Assembly (NCBI RefSeq): GCF_014652215.1
Contig: NZ_BMYJ01000014.1
Span: forward strand, 1 to 64,000
Direction: 5' to 3'
Length of the DNA stretch: 64,000 bases
Origin: Neogemmobacter tilapiae
GTDB taxonomy: Bacteria > Pseudomonadota > Alphaproteobacteria > Rhodobacterales > Rhodobacteraceae
Shown here: positions 20,201-28,248 of the stretch, piece by piece
Layout: the number at the start of each line of letters is the position of its first letter
Numbering within the stretch: the stretch's first letter is position 1
The notes under the pieces: generated by a model
The model's input: the letters and a program-made list of their open reading frames with translations, nothing else
Told to the model about the DNA's origin: nothing
Database searches by the model: none
Position numbers and translations under genes: made by a program

Positions 20201-23200
20201 GCGGGAAACCGTCAACGGCGACGTGACGACCACGGTGCATTCCACGCGGATTGATGCAGAAGCCAAGGCACGGATTCTGGCCGAAGCGGCGCGCATCTAT
20301 GACGCCGTTCTGGATCGGGACATGGATGTCGCCGAGATGGAAGTTCTGGTTGAATTCGTGAGCAACGGGGAGTTGAACCGGCTGGCGCTGGTCGAAGAAC
20401 TGATCCAGTCGGATGAATACGAAACCCGCTATGGCAATATGTCGCGGGCGGAATTCATCAACCAGATTTATTACAACACGATGGGTCGCGGAGCGACTTT
20501 GGCCGAAGCTGCGGAACTGATCGGCGAATTGGACGATGGTGTGACCCGGGCAGAAGTCGCGCGCGATCTGGCCGAACGGCTGGAGCATGTGATCGTCGGC
20601 AATGGCCATATGTCGACCAACAATTTCGACGTGATCATGAATCCGGCGGTCTTTGAACGCAGTCTGGATCGAGCCTTTGTGCACGAGCAGGTTCGCCGTC
20701 TGATAGACGTGGTTTACGATCGCAAGGCGACTGACAATGAATTGTCGGTGCTGGGAGGCAAGCTGATGTCCGGCACCGAGACGCTGGCGGACATTGCGCA
20801 GTTGCTGCTGGACACCGAAGGCAAGCTATTCGGGGGGCGGACGACGGCGATTGATGCGGGGATGAGCGCGACCAGCTTCGTGCGCAACGCTTTTGAGAAT
20901 GCCTTTGGGCGTTTGCCGTCCGAAACGGAAGAGTTGCGCTGGGTCGCGCAGTTGGATCAGGGGCGCATCTCGAAGGCGGGCCTCGTGGTTTTGTTTGCGA
21001 ACTCCATTGATCATTTTGCCAATGGCAATGTGACCCTGCCCTTTGAAAACACCGTCGCAAATACGGTCCGGAACGGCACATCCAGCAACGAGGTGCTGAA
21101 CGGAAATGGCGGCCAGGACGACATGGATGGCCGAGACGGCGCTGACACTTTGAATGGCAATGATGGGGCCGATCGTCTGGAAGGCGGTGCGGGTTCAGAC
21201 TCTCTCGTGGGGGGGAAAGGACAAGACAGGTATTTCTGGTCACGAGGCGAAGGCAGCGACACGATCGACGACAATGACGTGTCGACGCTGACCACAGATA
21301 CGTTGATCCTGACGGATGTGAGTTCGACGGCGGGGGATTTTTCGCTGGAGCGTTCGGGGAACCATCTGCTGGTGAAGATTGGGGCCTATACGATCACAGT
21401 GAAGGACCGGCTTCAGGATGGGACGAAGGGTCTTGGCATTGAGGCGCTTCAGTTCAGTGACGGCGTGGTCTGGGATTTGCGGACCATTCTGCTGAATACG
21501 AAATCTGTCGGCGCGGCTGCGACGGCTGGTGGCGCCTATCGGGACAATCTGAAGGGCACCAGCGGGAATGACACGATCACCGGCGGCGGTGGTCGGGACA
21601 CCTTGACGGGCAATGCAGGGCAGGACCGGCTTGATGGCGGTGCCGCAGGCGACCGTTATGTCTGGAGCCGTGGTGACGGCAATGACACGATCGTCGAAGG
21701 TGCGGACAGCACGAATGCCATCGACATTCTGGAACTGACCGATGTGGCGATGGGACAGGTCTTTGATGTGTTGCGGATCAATGGCACGAATGACATCCGC
21801 ATTTACATCGACAGCGCGACCGGTCCGACCATCACCGTTCTGAACCAATTCAACGACACTGTGGTCGGTGGTGGTATCGAGAGGATCGTCTTTAGTGACG
21901 GCATCTGGACGCTGCATGATCTGTTGCGCAAGTCGAACTTCAACGACGGGGACGACCCCAGCTTGGTGACGGGCAGCCGCTATGATGATCTCGTCACTGG
22001 AGCAGGCGGCGGCGATACGCTGAGTTCTGGCGAGGGGGACGATACCCTTTTGGGCGGGACTGGTGCCGATGTCTTGCAGGGTGGCGCGGGCGGGGATGAA
22101 TACCGCTGGAACCGTGGGGATGGCGCGGACACGATCAACGATTGGGGCAACCGTGGCAACGGTCGGGATGAGCTGAAGCTGCTGAACGCGCGTTCGGATG
22201 AAGTCAGTTTCCAACGGGAAAACAACAGCGAAGACCTGAAGATCATCATCGATGGCGCGCATGGCGCAATCCTGATCGATCAGGGTTTCTTCTCGGACAG
22301 CGTAGCGGGGCGCGGCATTGATCGCATTGTCCTGTCGGATGGTGTGATTTGGGATCGCGACGACATTCTGGATCGCGCCATAGCCTTTGGTGGTAATTCC
22401 GGCACCACCCTGAATGGAACCGGATCACGCGACCGTCTTTCGGGCGGTGACGGCAATGATGTGATCATTGGTCGCGGCGGCGCGGACACGATGGTGGGGG
22501 GCGATGGTGCAGACACCCTGAAGGGTGGCTCGGGATCTGATTTATACATCTGGAACGCAGAAACGTCCCGGGGCAGCGATCGGATCGAGGATTTCTCGGA
22601 TCACGCAGGTGACGTCGACACATTGCGGATCGTCGGCGTCGGCGGAAATGACGTGCGCCTGCGAAAGGATGGGGGAAACCTCCTTGTCGATATTGATGTG
22701 AACGGTGGCGGCTATGACCACACCATAACCGACGTCAGCCGTTTTGATCAGGCGGGGAATGGCGGGATCGAAATCATCGAATTCGATGATGGCTCCCGGA
22801 TCCTTGTCCGCGGAACTGACCTTGCGACGGCCGAGTACCAAGGGACGGGCGACGGCGATCTGAAGTCGGGCTGGAACTACCGTGACCTGATGGAGGGTCG
22901 GGAAGGGAATGACACGCTGGATGGCGGCGAATGGGGTATGGATACCCTGATTGGGGGCAAAGGTCAGGATTTGCTGGATGGCAGACACGGATCGGACGAT
23001 TACCGCTGGTCCATTGGCGATGGAAACGACACGATCAATGACACCGGGACATCGACTGCGGACGCTGACAGGCTGGTCATCGATCTGGACAACCTGACCG
23101 CCGAAGACGTCTTGTTGCGGCGGTTGACCGGCGCAGATGGGTTGCGCGTCATCATCGGCGACGAGGTCATCCGCATCGACCAGCAATATCTGGCGGGTGG

Positions 23201-24926
23201 CGATGGCAAAGGGATTGAGTCCATTGTGCTGAGCGATGGCACTGTCTGGACGTTGGAAGACATCTATGCACTGACCCGTACGGTCGGAACGGACGAAACA
23301 GCGGACACTTTGATCGGCACGGCCTACCGTGACAACATATTTGGCCGTGCGGGCGGGGATCGCCTGGAGGGCGCCGGAGGCGCCGATCATCTTTATGGTG
23401 GTGAGGGCAATGACCGGCTGTTCGGCGGTGCGGGTTCCGATGTCTATCACTGGGCGATCGGAGACGGAGCAGACACCATCGAGGATGGCTACAGCAGTTC
23501 GTCTCAATCCGACATTCTGGCCTTCGATGATATGACTTCGGCCATGGCTGAGACCGGGCAAGTCGTTCTGGAACGCACCCGCAACGATCTCCTGGTGAAG
23601 ATCACCGCAGGCGGCGTTGAAAGGGTCATCACCGTTGTCGGGCAATATGACGATGCCAATCCGGGCGTTGGTCTTGAAGGCTTCCAATTTGCTGATGGCG
23701 TGATCTGGTCCTGGGATGATCTCTTGGAAAAGACCAACTGGCAGGCGTCCGAGGGAGACACGGTTGTCGAAGGCTCTTCGCTGCGTGACAACATCCACGG
23801 CCGGGGCGGCAATGATGAACTTCTTGGACTGGGTGGGCAGGACCATCTCTATGGCGGTGCCGGTGCGGACACGTTGGACGGCGCCGCTGGGCACGATACC
23901 TATTATTGGCAAACCGGCTGGGGCTATGACATCATCAGGGATCACTATGTCGGCGGTGAAGACCATGTTGACACGCTCAATCTGACGGGCGTCACCGCTA
24001 TCGAGCTTGTTCGTGAACCTGTGTCGGGCAGTGGCCGTTTTGATTTGCTGGTCAAGGTTGGTGGCAGCACGGCCATCCGGGTGACGGATCAGTTTGAAAC
24101 CCTGGGTTCGGGTCAAGGTATCGAACGGATTGTCTTCGGTTCGGATGGAGAGCTCAGCTGGACCCTGGCGGACATTCTTGCCAATACAAAAACCAATGGA
24201 ACTGGCCTTGCTGACACGATCGACGGAACTGGCTTTGCCGACAATTTGATCGGCTATGGTGGGGCGGACAAGCTTTATGGTGGCTATGGCCAGGATACCC
24301 TTATCGGAGGGTATGGAGCCGATACGCTGGATGGCGGGGCAGGTGACGATGAGGTCGACTATTCCGACTCGGATGCCTCTGTGGATGTGGACCTTGCCCG
24401 GACGGGCGATCAGATCGGTGGTAAAGCTGCCGGAGATCGGCTGGTCAGTATAGAGGGTTTGATCGGCTCGAATTATGCTGATCTCCTCTCCGGCGATGAT
24501 GCCGCGAACGTTTTCACGGGCGGAGAAGGCAATGACACCTTGCTGGGACGTGCCGGGTTTGACCGTCTTTACGGCGGTAAAGGCAACGACCGGCTGAACG
24601 GTGGCGAAGATTCTGACATGCTCTACGGAGGCGACGGTGCGGATCGGTTTGTGTTCTGGCTGGGCACAGGGGAAGATACCATCGCGTCGTTCAATGCTGC
24701 CGAAGGTGACACGATCGAATTTGCACGGGCGTCAGGTGCGAACGGCAACTTCGTGTTCCGGGGCGCTGGGTCGTTCGGAGCTGGTGGTAGCGGGCCCGAG
24801 GCAAGGCTTGTCGGCGATCTTCTGATGATCGACGTGGACGATGATGGCGTGGCAGACATTCGCGTGACCATCAACAACTTTGAAGGTTCCACCGCTTTTG
24901 GGGCGAGTTCCTTCATCATCAGTTGA
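14244..24926 (+). CDS. Giant RTX-type calcium-binding exoprotein
   Basis: A 3560-residue, presumably type I-secreted protein. Approximate regions: 1-180 helical N-terminus; 185-335 Gly/Ser/Tyr-rich linker (GGDSGYGGDSGYGGGSGYGG); about 440 an EF-hand-like loop (FDTNHDGVLSGAELE); 560-1920 about 20 repeats with DxDGDG loops; 2010-2260 DUF4214-like helices (AEFINQIYYNTMGRGATLAE); 2280-3480 RTX nonapeptides (GGxGxD) alternating with seven HCBP-type modules, each marked by a YxW..GDGxDTI strand. The C-terminal 90 residues (FASFNAAEGDTIEF-like, ending SSFIIS) form an uncleaved type I secretion signal. I preferred the ATG at 14244 (GAAAGA upstream) to one at 14193 that overlaps the previous gene. No ABC/HlyD/TolC exporter genes are in the window, so export must use genes elsewhere. 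Confidence 0.88.
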   Translation: MQDISSPEDQNPWGFDSGINGLSVGTDNLAGTLLSLTDVGTDGGTALKLIDEYFENFSSLEGTLDGVHDGSDRLNAALDAIELTDGIAKRHVHNKIIDSLLGDSEVEREAAQNLKDELVKSGYWSEDYERDYKLYLEEAKAVYIKNINELVVVGFDQKNEPDLYKFSAGHLSEETKYKLLYGYMGNPNGGGGGIGFEIGTTGPKIPSGLMKGLPPLPGGGGSGGGAGSGYSNSNPSGDEGSHGRNEHGSGSYGGDSGYDGDSGYGGDSGYGGGSGYGGDSGNTGGSGGGSFYGGGTNTPYGGGTYYGGVDYTYGATGSGNGSGNTGTGGNPGKGKDDKVTPSTSPNTTSKPDPTIPLAPILLDLNNDNIIGITERSKSSFYVDGGDGKEHRTAWAGAGDGVLFFDAGMDGKITEKREFVFTEWAEGSTSDMEALRETFDTNHDGVLSGAELEPFKVMVTQADGTVIAQTLGDLGITAINLNPDATHIELPDGSVITGKTTFTQNGVTRMVADTTLSMDAEGHRVVRVESVISGGDFQKEIVNTGYKEDGKIAFVQTTLAKADGSHVRHLFDDNGDGVVDRRQDIKTSVVNGVKTEWVVNRVNDSSDENNAFSVVDRTKTVTITSADGNTVTIERDTNGGGVFEVRETRVTRNLPGDVTEVDVTIERLGPNGTVLESVTKTASNNGLTRVETHDSDGAGASFGLKTSVVISDVAGVRTETVLREAFNGADIGRTVEVTSADGRSDTVTEWVDRDRDGDLDLVSTKTVVVTDGADGSKVTTTEVRNGNGGLISKSVGTVSSDARAKELKVDPDGDGDYDVTTGDVVTVVNGVRTQVQTEVHGDGSGNLGKKVEIAADGVTSKTWLDLDGDGVFEAQELVKDVTVGTGGLRTESSWTKAADGTVVASQVSETTADGKHRTTRIDLDGDGDTDRVVSDVTELRWGGSSERVVTTYAANGTTELSKVETTTSADGLTQESVSTVKEDGQEVVTRSTLAVTLGEDGETIRTYVEAAENGKVIQKRVVTESADRQTTTTTLDVNGDGQIDSETVQTVALNGNVTTVVRKLGLGGVEISEVREEVSRNGQDVWAREDLEGDGDYDVKTLTTSVVNADGSVTVAREVDSRNNTDIGRTKTVTSADGLEKETFSDLDMSNAMLERSSRQETSIEADGSRVTTETSFAGGNYATGTVGSVKLVAQETRVSANGLKTEARSDTDGDGSFDRMSISTTVLTNDGSGRKTVTQIGLVGADGGFKIDLDEQNEIKRTHIYSTTEETILVDGEGVRTREQKIDVNGDWSALDGNFDTIVRTVLGTNGAQTEARIEQDRNGGLLWKSEKTTSRHGLEVETRVDANGDGTADAITVENLILNSNGSTTKTTTNYGSVVDPFGGGSETVNSQSVVTSSANGHRVVETQDIDGDGVLDFRTTTVKTVAANGDKVTDVTRDGGDNANLIASETTTTSRTGRSVTVESDLDGNGKNDIQTVTNINADGTKTSAVTYYSLDEVKVAKTISTTSANGLVTYITKDTNGDGDTDIKIHQEKVLQNDGDVLTTTVVDNGRNERLGSITEIKSMDGLQSSVSLDWDGRDGVDWRSETKRVYEGDGDIVDTMISLDGVWNVRAQITSITSGNGLNRYVTTDYDGDHSLDRILDSQTAADGSKIVTTTEFTPGLDVRRETTISTSADGRNSITEIDLNGDGLVDRRSDSTVNLDRQTRTEYAEVNLDGSIGDRIVETKNFNGTEHRFAFDVGGGDSPEFVRETEVSYGAAGEKITTFSESYGDRVVYSAKTITQQNGLKTRVEIDTDGDGTVDAVTVTETTISKKGARTTTSETSYTKEYDNDVRSTSKVWVSADGRETRTNVDYDGNGIDDKTSVLKIGSDGSRIETEKSYDKAGGLIGETVTETSADGLITTISRQGNTQSIIRSAVSDKSYVWKGGNEVGYEKAEGAEAVAGDVVSVWGSGGGYVSYVRTLTQKEVVHEVDAFGIETWRYTERETVNGDVTTTVHSTRIDAEAKARILAEAARIYDAVLDRDMDVAEMEVLVEFVSNGELNRLALVEELIQSDEYETRYGNMSRAEFINQIYYNTMGRGATLAEAAELIGELDDGVTRAEVARDLAERLEHVIVGNGHMSTNNFDVIMNPAVFERSLDRAFVHEQVRRLIDVVYDRKATDNELSVLGGKLMSGTETLADIAQLLLDTEGKLFGGRTTAIDAGMSATSFVRNAFENAFGRLPSETEELRWVAQLDQGRISKAGLVVLFANSIDHFANGNVTLPFENTVANTVRNGTSSNEVLNGNGGQDDMDGRDGADTLNGNDGADRLEGGAGSDSLVGGKGQDRYFWSRGEGSDTIDDNDVSTLTTDTLILTDVSSTAGDFSLERSGNHLLVKIGAYTITVKDRLQDGTKGLGIEALQFSDGVVWDLRTILLNTKSVGAAATAGGAYRDNLKGTSGNDTITGGGGRDTLTGNAGQDRLDGGAAGDRYVWSRGDGNDTIVEGADSTNAIDILELTDVAMGQVFDVLRINGTNDIRIYIDSATGPTITVLNQFNDTVVGGGIERIVFSDGIWTLHDLLRKSNFNDGDDPSLVTGSRYDDLVTGAGGGDTLSSGEGDDTLLGGTGADVLQGGAGGDEYRWNRGDGADTINDWGNRGNGRDELKLLNARSDEVSFQRENNSEDLKIIIDGAHGAILIDQGFFSDSVAGRGIDRIVLSDGVIWDRDDILDRAIAFGGNSGTTLNGTGSRDRLSGGDGNDVIIGRGGADTMVGGDGADTLKGGSGSDLYIWNAETSRGSDRIEDFSDHAGDVDTLRIVGVGGNDVRLRKDGGNLLVDIDVNGGGYDHTITDVSRFDQAGNGGIEIIEFDDGSRILVRGTDLATAEYQGTGDGDLKSGWNYRDLMEGREGNDTLDGGEWGMDTLIGGKGQDLLDGRHGSDDYRWSIGDGNDTINDTGTSTADADRLVIDLDNLTAEDVLLRRLTGADGLRVIIGDEVIRIDQQYLAGGDGKGIESIVLSDGTVWTLEDIYALTRTVGTDETADTLIGTAYRDNIFGRAGGDRLEGAGGADHLYGGEGNDRLFGGAGSDVYHWAIGDGADTIEDGYSSSSQSDILAFDDMTSAMAETGQVVLERTRNDLLVKITAGGVERVITVVGQYDDANPGVGLEGFQFADGVIWSWDDLLEKTNWQASEGDTVVEGSSLRDNIHGRGGNDELLGLGGQDHLYGGAGADTLDGAAGHDTYYWQTGWGYDIIRDHYVGGEDHVDTLNLTGVTAIELVREPVSGSGRFDLLVKVGGSTAIRVTDQFETLGSGQGIERIVFGSDGELSWTLADILANTKTNGTGLADTIDGTGFADNLIGYGGADKLYGGYGQDTLIGGYGADTLDGGAGDDEVDYSDSDASVDVDLARTGDQIGGKAAGDRLVSIEGLIGSNYADLLSGDDAANVFTGGEGNDTLLGRAGFDRLYGGKGNDRLNGGEDSDMLYGGDGADRFVFWLGTGEDTIASFNAAEGDTIEFARASGANGNFVFRGAGSFGAGGSGPEARLVGDLLMIDVDDDGVADIRVTINNFEGSTAFGASSFIIS
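15930..20010 (+). repeat. About 20 degenerate protein repeats of roughly 65 residues inside the RTX gene
   Basis: Each unit contains a (T/S)SADG or SANG turn, then a strand ending in a loop such as DLDGDGDTD, DTDGDGTVD or DANGDGTAD, then a TTV..NG(S/D) strand. The loop DxDGDGxxD resembles EF-hand/thrombospondin-3-type calcium loops. I count about 20 recognisable units between nt 15930 and 20010. Units are diverged in protein but regular in spacing. I do not recognise a named domain family for this unit. Confidence 0.75.
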
Positions 24927-24997
24927 GCCATCGGGTATCACGAACAGTTCCAGGCCAGTCGCTGTGCAGATTGGCTTGGGAGGTGCCTGGCCGCCAG

Positions 24998-25714
24998 CTA
25001 TGGATCGCCTGAAGCGGGGTGTGACATCAGTGCCCGGCATCTCCCCACAAGTCCCATCACATTGGACACCTGCCACTTCCCGCCTCGCCTTGTCTGTATC
25101 CCGCGTCGGGTGAGTTCGGCTGCGATGGCGCGCAGCGAGAGGTGACCCTCGGCGCGGATGTCGGCGAGGACAGGGGCCAGGTCTTGTGCGAAGGCCTCGG
25201 CATTGGCGGTGACGGTGGCGCGCAGGGCTTCCCCGCCTTTGCCCGCACGGCGCAGGGCGGCAGCGCCGTTGGGGTTGCCGAGTTTGGTGCCCCGGGCGCG
25301 GGCGGCGGCGAGGGCCTCCTTGGTGCGGCGCGAGATGGCTTCGCGTTCGGCTTCGGCGACAAGGGCCATGATGCCCACCGTCAGGTCGTTGGCCTGTGGC
25401 ATGTCGCAGGCAAGGAAACGGACGCCAGAGTCGCGCAGGGCCAGCAGGAAGGCCGCGTTGCGGGACAGGCGGTCGAGTTTGGCGATCACCAGCGTGGCCC
25501 CGGTGACCTTGGCCAGATGCAGGGCCTTGACGAGTTCGGGCCGATTGCCTTTGCGCCCGCTTTCCACTTCGGTGAATCGGCCCACCAGCGTGGCACCCGA
25601 GTTCTTCGCATGATCCTCGATCACCTTGCGCTGCGCTTCCAGCCCAAGGCCTGATTGACCCTGCCGCGCGGTGGAGACCCGTTCGTAAGAAACCAGCCGC
25701 AAACCATCCGCCAT
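24998..25714 (-). CDS. Serine resolvase/invertase family recombinase
   Basis: A 238-residue small serine recombinase. The catalytic Ser is in YERVSTARQGQSGLGLEAQ; LVIAKLDRLSRNAAFL is the conserved active-site strand-helix and VAEAEREAISRRTKEALAA the E-helix. The C-terminal 55 residues (SLRAIAAELTRRGIQTRRGG) form the HTH that binds recombination sites. I chose the ATG at 25714 (MADGLRLVS). It is convergent with the RTX gene (71 nt between stops). It probably marks a transposon or island boundary next to the RTX locus. I see no clear paired res sites in the 190 nt upstream. Confidence 0.9.
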   Translation of the reverse strand: MADGLRLVSYERVSTARQGQSGLGLEAQRKVIEDHAKNSGATLVGRFTEVESGRKGNRPELVKALHLAKVTGATLVIAKLDRLSRNAAFLLALRDSGVRFLACDMPQANDLTVGIMALVAEAEREAISRRTKEALAAARARGTKLGNPNGAAALRRAGKGGEALRATVTANAEAFAQDLAPVLADIRAEGHLSLRAIAAELTRRGIQTRRGGKWQVSNVMGLVGRCRALMSHPASGDP

Positions 25715-25902
25715 CGCCGCCCCCTGTACACAACTGCCTAACGTTCGTTGCGCAGGAAGGTACCATGGCTTTGGGCGGGGGCGTAGCCAAAGCTGACGCG
25801 GATGATCGGATTTATTGTTCAGGAACAGCATCTTATTGACTTGAAGCGGCTGCAAAGCAGAGCGAACGTGATCCGGCGAAGACCCGAAGAACGGAGCCAA
25901 CC

Positions 25903-26115
25903 ATGCTGAACCCGACCCGCCAGCCCAAAGACACCCGCACGGCCCTTGATGCTTTCCTTGCCCACAAGGCGACCATTGATACGTTGCTGGAAGAGCTGAC
26001 CAAACGCAGCACGGAACATTTTGACGCGGACCCGGAAGCGATCAACTGGACTGATGTTGCAGGGCTCGCCCGCCTGTCAGACGCCCTCAAGGACGCTTGC
26101 GACAGCGCGCCGTGA
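25903..26115 (+). CDS. Small hypothetical protein of the DUF3489 cassette
   Basis: A 70-residue helical, acidic protein (MLNPTRQPKDTRTALDAFLA) that I do not recognise. It has no membrane segment. It is on the same strand as the DUF3489 gene 92 nt downstream, in an order seen in phage-like elements of Rhodobacteraceae. The start is preceded by an ACGGAG ribosome-binding-like site. Its reality rests on length, RBS and position. Confidence 0.55.
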   Translation: MLNPTRQPKDTRTALDAFLAHKATIDTLLEELTKRSTEHFDADPEAINWTDVAGLARLSDALKDACDSAP

Positions 26116-26207
26116 CAGGGGCACGCTCCGCCTGAAGACACTCCCCCCGCCCGCGCGGGGTTGGCCCGGTAGGAGGGCACGGTGCCCCCGGACCGAGGAG
26201 ACAGATC

Positions 26208-26516
26208 ATGGCGAAGACGACCAAGAACGAGATCGCGGCAGAGGCGGGCACAGAGGACAGCGCCGCTCTTGCCCCCGCAAGCGATGCACCGCGCAAATCG
26301 CCCTTCCGGGCGGGCAGCAAGCTGGCCCTGCTGGTCGAGGTGCTGGAACGGGCGGAAGGGGCGACGCTGACCGAGATGCAGGCGGCGACCGGCTGGCAGG
26401 GCCACAGCGTGCGCGGGGCCATGGCGGGATCACTGAAGAAGCAGGGCCTGCAGGTGACGAACGAGAAGACCGAGGATCGCGGCAGGGTCTGGCGACTGGC
26501 GGCCCAGCAGGCTTGA
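26208..26516 (+). CDS. DUF3489 family protein
   Basis: A 102-residue protein. Residues 38-100 are the DUF3489 winged-helix domain (KLALLVEVLERAEGATLTEM, then QAATGWQGHSVRGAMAGSLK). Such proteins precede DUF2924 and serine recombinase genes. A GGAGAC ribosome-binding site precedes the ATG. The usual DUF2924 and recombinase partners are missing here: the next genes are leftward terminase-type genes. The cassette has therefore been truncated after its first gene. A close homologue is at 32481-32912. Confidence 0.85.
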   Translation: MAKTTKNEIAAEAGTEDSAALAPASDAPRKSPFRAGSKLALLVEVLERAEGATLTEMQAATGWQGHSVRGAMAGSLKKQGLQVTNEKTEDRGRVWRLAAQQA

Positions 26517-26608
26517 TGCCCATAGCATGGCGGCTGCGGGGTCTTTGCCTTTGCAGCCGCAAGGGGTGGTTGCTGTCCATTGGACCGCCCCGGCCATTGC
26601 GGCCCCTC

Positions 26609-27142
26609 TCAGAGGCGCGCATCCGGGCCCGAGATCACCACCTCATTAGGCAGTGCCGGATTGTCGCGACCCTCGGGTCCAACGATCAGCCGGACAACCG
26701 TCACCGGCTCGTGCACAGGTTCGGGCTCGCGCAGGCTGACAATCCTCGACCGCGCCGCCGGGGTCAGACCCAATTCGGTCATGAAGCGCCCCATCAGTTC
26801 CAACTGCCGGTTGACAATGGACAGCCAAGGCGATTGCTGCACATGGCCCGAGGGTGACTTCAGCATGATCGGCGTCACCTTCAGCTTTTGCTCTGCCTCG
26901 ACCCAGCGGCCCCAGCATTGGCAATAGGCCGCCATGGCCGCCCGATCCACCGTGGTCAGCACGCCCATCTGATGCAGGGTGCTGGCCAGCCGCTGCCATT
27001 CCGCCTGCGCCTCGCCCTCCAGATGCGCCGGACATTCCGGCAGGTCGTTCGGGGGCTGCGGCTCGTCATGGTTCCAGGCCCGCTTGCCGGGATTGCCTGC
27101 CGCGCGACGCAGGGCGGTGGGTTGAGGGCGGCGGCCTGTCAT
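26609..27142 (-). CDS. P27-family phage small terminase
   Basis: A 177-residue DNA-packaging recognition protein of the P27 family. It opens with the diagnostic MTGRRPQPTALRRAAGNPGK and continues with EWQRLASTLHQMGVLTTVDR and a SPWLSIVNRQLELMGRFMTE helix. Small terminase binds the phage pac/cos site and recruits the large subunit. I chose the internal ATG at 27142, which overlaps the stop of the DUF7220 gene by ATGA. The large terminase gene that normally follows is absent: a DUF3489 gene on the other strand occupies that place, so packaging function here is probably lost. Confidence 0.88.
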   Translation of the reverse strand: MTGRRPQPTALRRAAGNPGKRAWNHDEPQPPNDLPECPAHLEGEAQAEWQRLASTLHQMGVLTTVDRAAMAAYCQCWGRWVEAEQKLKVTPIMLKSPSGHVQQSPWLSIVNRQLELMGRFMTELGLTPAARSRIVSLREPEPVHEPVTVVRLIVGPEGRDNPALPNEVVISGPDARL

Positions 27143-27366
27143 CAGGAATTCCGCCCCTGCGCCAAGGCCTCGAACATGCGGCGCAGCAGGTAGGAGCGCA
27201 GGAGCGAGACCAGCAGAAAGGCCCCGGCAATCTTGAGGTTCTGCGCGAAGGTCACCTGCAGCCCGAAGGCCGGGTAGAGGAACAGCTGCAAGAGAATGGC
27301 CAGCACATAGCCGGTCAGGACATTTATCCCGGCCTCGATCAGCGAAAGGCGGCGTGATTGGCTCAT
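27142..27366 (-). CDS. DUF7220-like two-helix membrane protein
   Basis: A 74-residue protein with two predicted membrane helices (INVLTGYVLAILLQLFLYPA and LKIAGAFLLVSLLRSYLLRR) and an SRRLSLIEAG start. This is the pattern of the small phage-encoded membrane proteins labelled DUF7220; a holin-like role is possible but unproven. Stop and start overlap the genes on both sides (ATGA), which indicates a compact phage operon with the HTH gene upstream and P27 terminase downstream. Confidence 0.7.
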   Translation of the reverse strand: MSQSRRLSLIEAGINVLTGYVLAILLQLFLYPAFGLQVTFAQNLKIAGAFLLVSLLRSYLLRRMFEALAQGRNS

Positions 27367-27867
27367 CCCCGACCCTCCAGCAAGGCTTCCTCGGCAACGT
27401 CGTCGGGTGGGTCATAGGGGGAGGTTATGCGAACACCGCCGTCTGTCGTGGATTCAAGGGTCAGGGCATAGGCCTCGGCCGCGTTTTTCCGCTCGGCAAT
27501 CACATCCAGATAATCGCGCAGCTTGTCCGCCGCAGAACCGCCATCCGGGACGATCTTGTCGGGCTCGGGCAGGCCATGCTCGATCCGTGTCGTCTCGCGC
27601 CATCCGGCTTGGGTCTTCAGAAAGAAGATCATCGAAGCCGTATCCCCGGCCCGCGCCTTGTTGATTAGCCCTTGCGCAATCACCCCGATCACCCGCGCCT
27701 TGCCGCGTTTATAACGTTCCGCAATATCCGGATCGCGGTTCATCATCGAAAAGAACGTGGTCCGCCCAATGCCGAAGTAATCCGCCACCTGCTCGGCCGT
27801 CAGCAAAGCCGCCAAGGTCTCGACCTCGGCCCGCTGCGTCTCGCTCAAAATCTTTTCCGGGCGTGCC
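27363..27867 (-). CDS. Phage HTH / small-terminase-like protein, 5' end hit by IS21
   Basis: The reading frame encodes a full HTH domain (EQVADYFGIGRTTFFSMMNR), the basic YKRGKARVIGVIAQGLINKA segment and a 90-residue C-terminal part. It is the complete paralogue of the partial gene at 1-251. Comparison shows that homology continues to ARPEKILSETQ at 27867, exactly where the IS21-type terminal sequence begins, so the original start codon and at most a codon or two have been lost. Translation could restart at a TTG at 27848 (161 residues). Whether it is expressed is doubtful. Confidence 0.7.
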
Positions 27868-28209
27868 TGTTGATTTCCACCCAGAAGTGACCCGGGTTTT
27901 TCATCGAGAATTGACCCGCCTGTAGGTTATGTTCTGCGGGTTATGCTTGGGTCAAGACATGCGTAGTCTCCCTTTTCGTTTTGGCTACTGCTGAGCTGGC
28001 CTTGAAGCGGAAGCTGTCGTTTCCGGTCTCCAGGATGTGGCAGCGGTGGGTGAGACGATCGAGCAAGGCGGTGGTCATTTTGGCGTCGCCAAAAACCGTG
28101 GCCCATTCGCTGAAGCTGAGGTTGGTTGTGATCACGACGCTGGTGCGCTCGTAGAGCTTGCTCAGCAGATGGAAGAGCAGCGCTCCGCCCGATGCACTGA
28201 ACGGCAGAT
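27868..28209 (-). mobile_element. IS21-family remnant (terminal repeat and istB 3' part)
   Basis: 27868 onward reads TGTTGATTTCCACCCAGAAG, the kind of end found on IS21-family elements. A second GGGTCAATTCTC-type motif follows within 40 bases. Inside it is the end of istB. The other end and istA are missing, cut off by the IS3 element that begins at 28210. Confidence 0.75.
27941..28209 (-). pseudogene. istB: IstB-like ATPase, C-terminal fragment
   Basis: About 89 residues of the IS21 helper ATPase: [20 protein letters not shown], then [20 protein letters not shown] and [18 protein letters not shown], the well-known C-terminal block of IstB. The N-terminal two thirds, including the Walker motifs, are absent because the sequence stops at the IS3 boundary. 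It is not functional. Confidence 0.9.
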
Positions 28210-28248
28210 TGAGCTACTCCCCGATCTTTGGACAGATTTTCGGGTCAT

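Noticed and set aside
26530-26560. Inverted repeat GCGGCTGC/GCAGCCGC after the DUF3489 gene
   Set aside because: The stem is only 8 bp with a 15-base loop and no T-tract follows, so it is not a convincing terminator.
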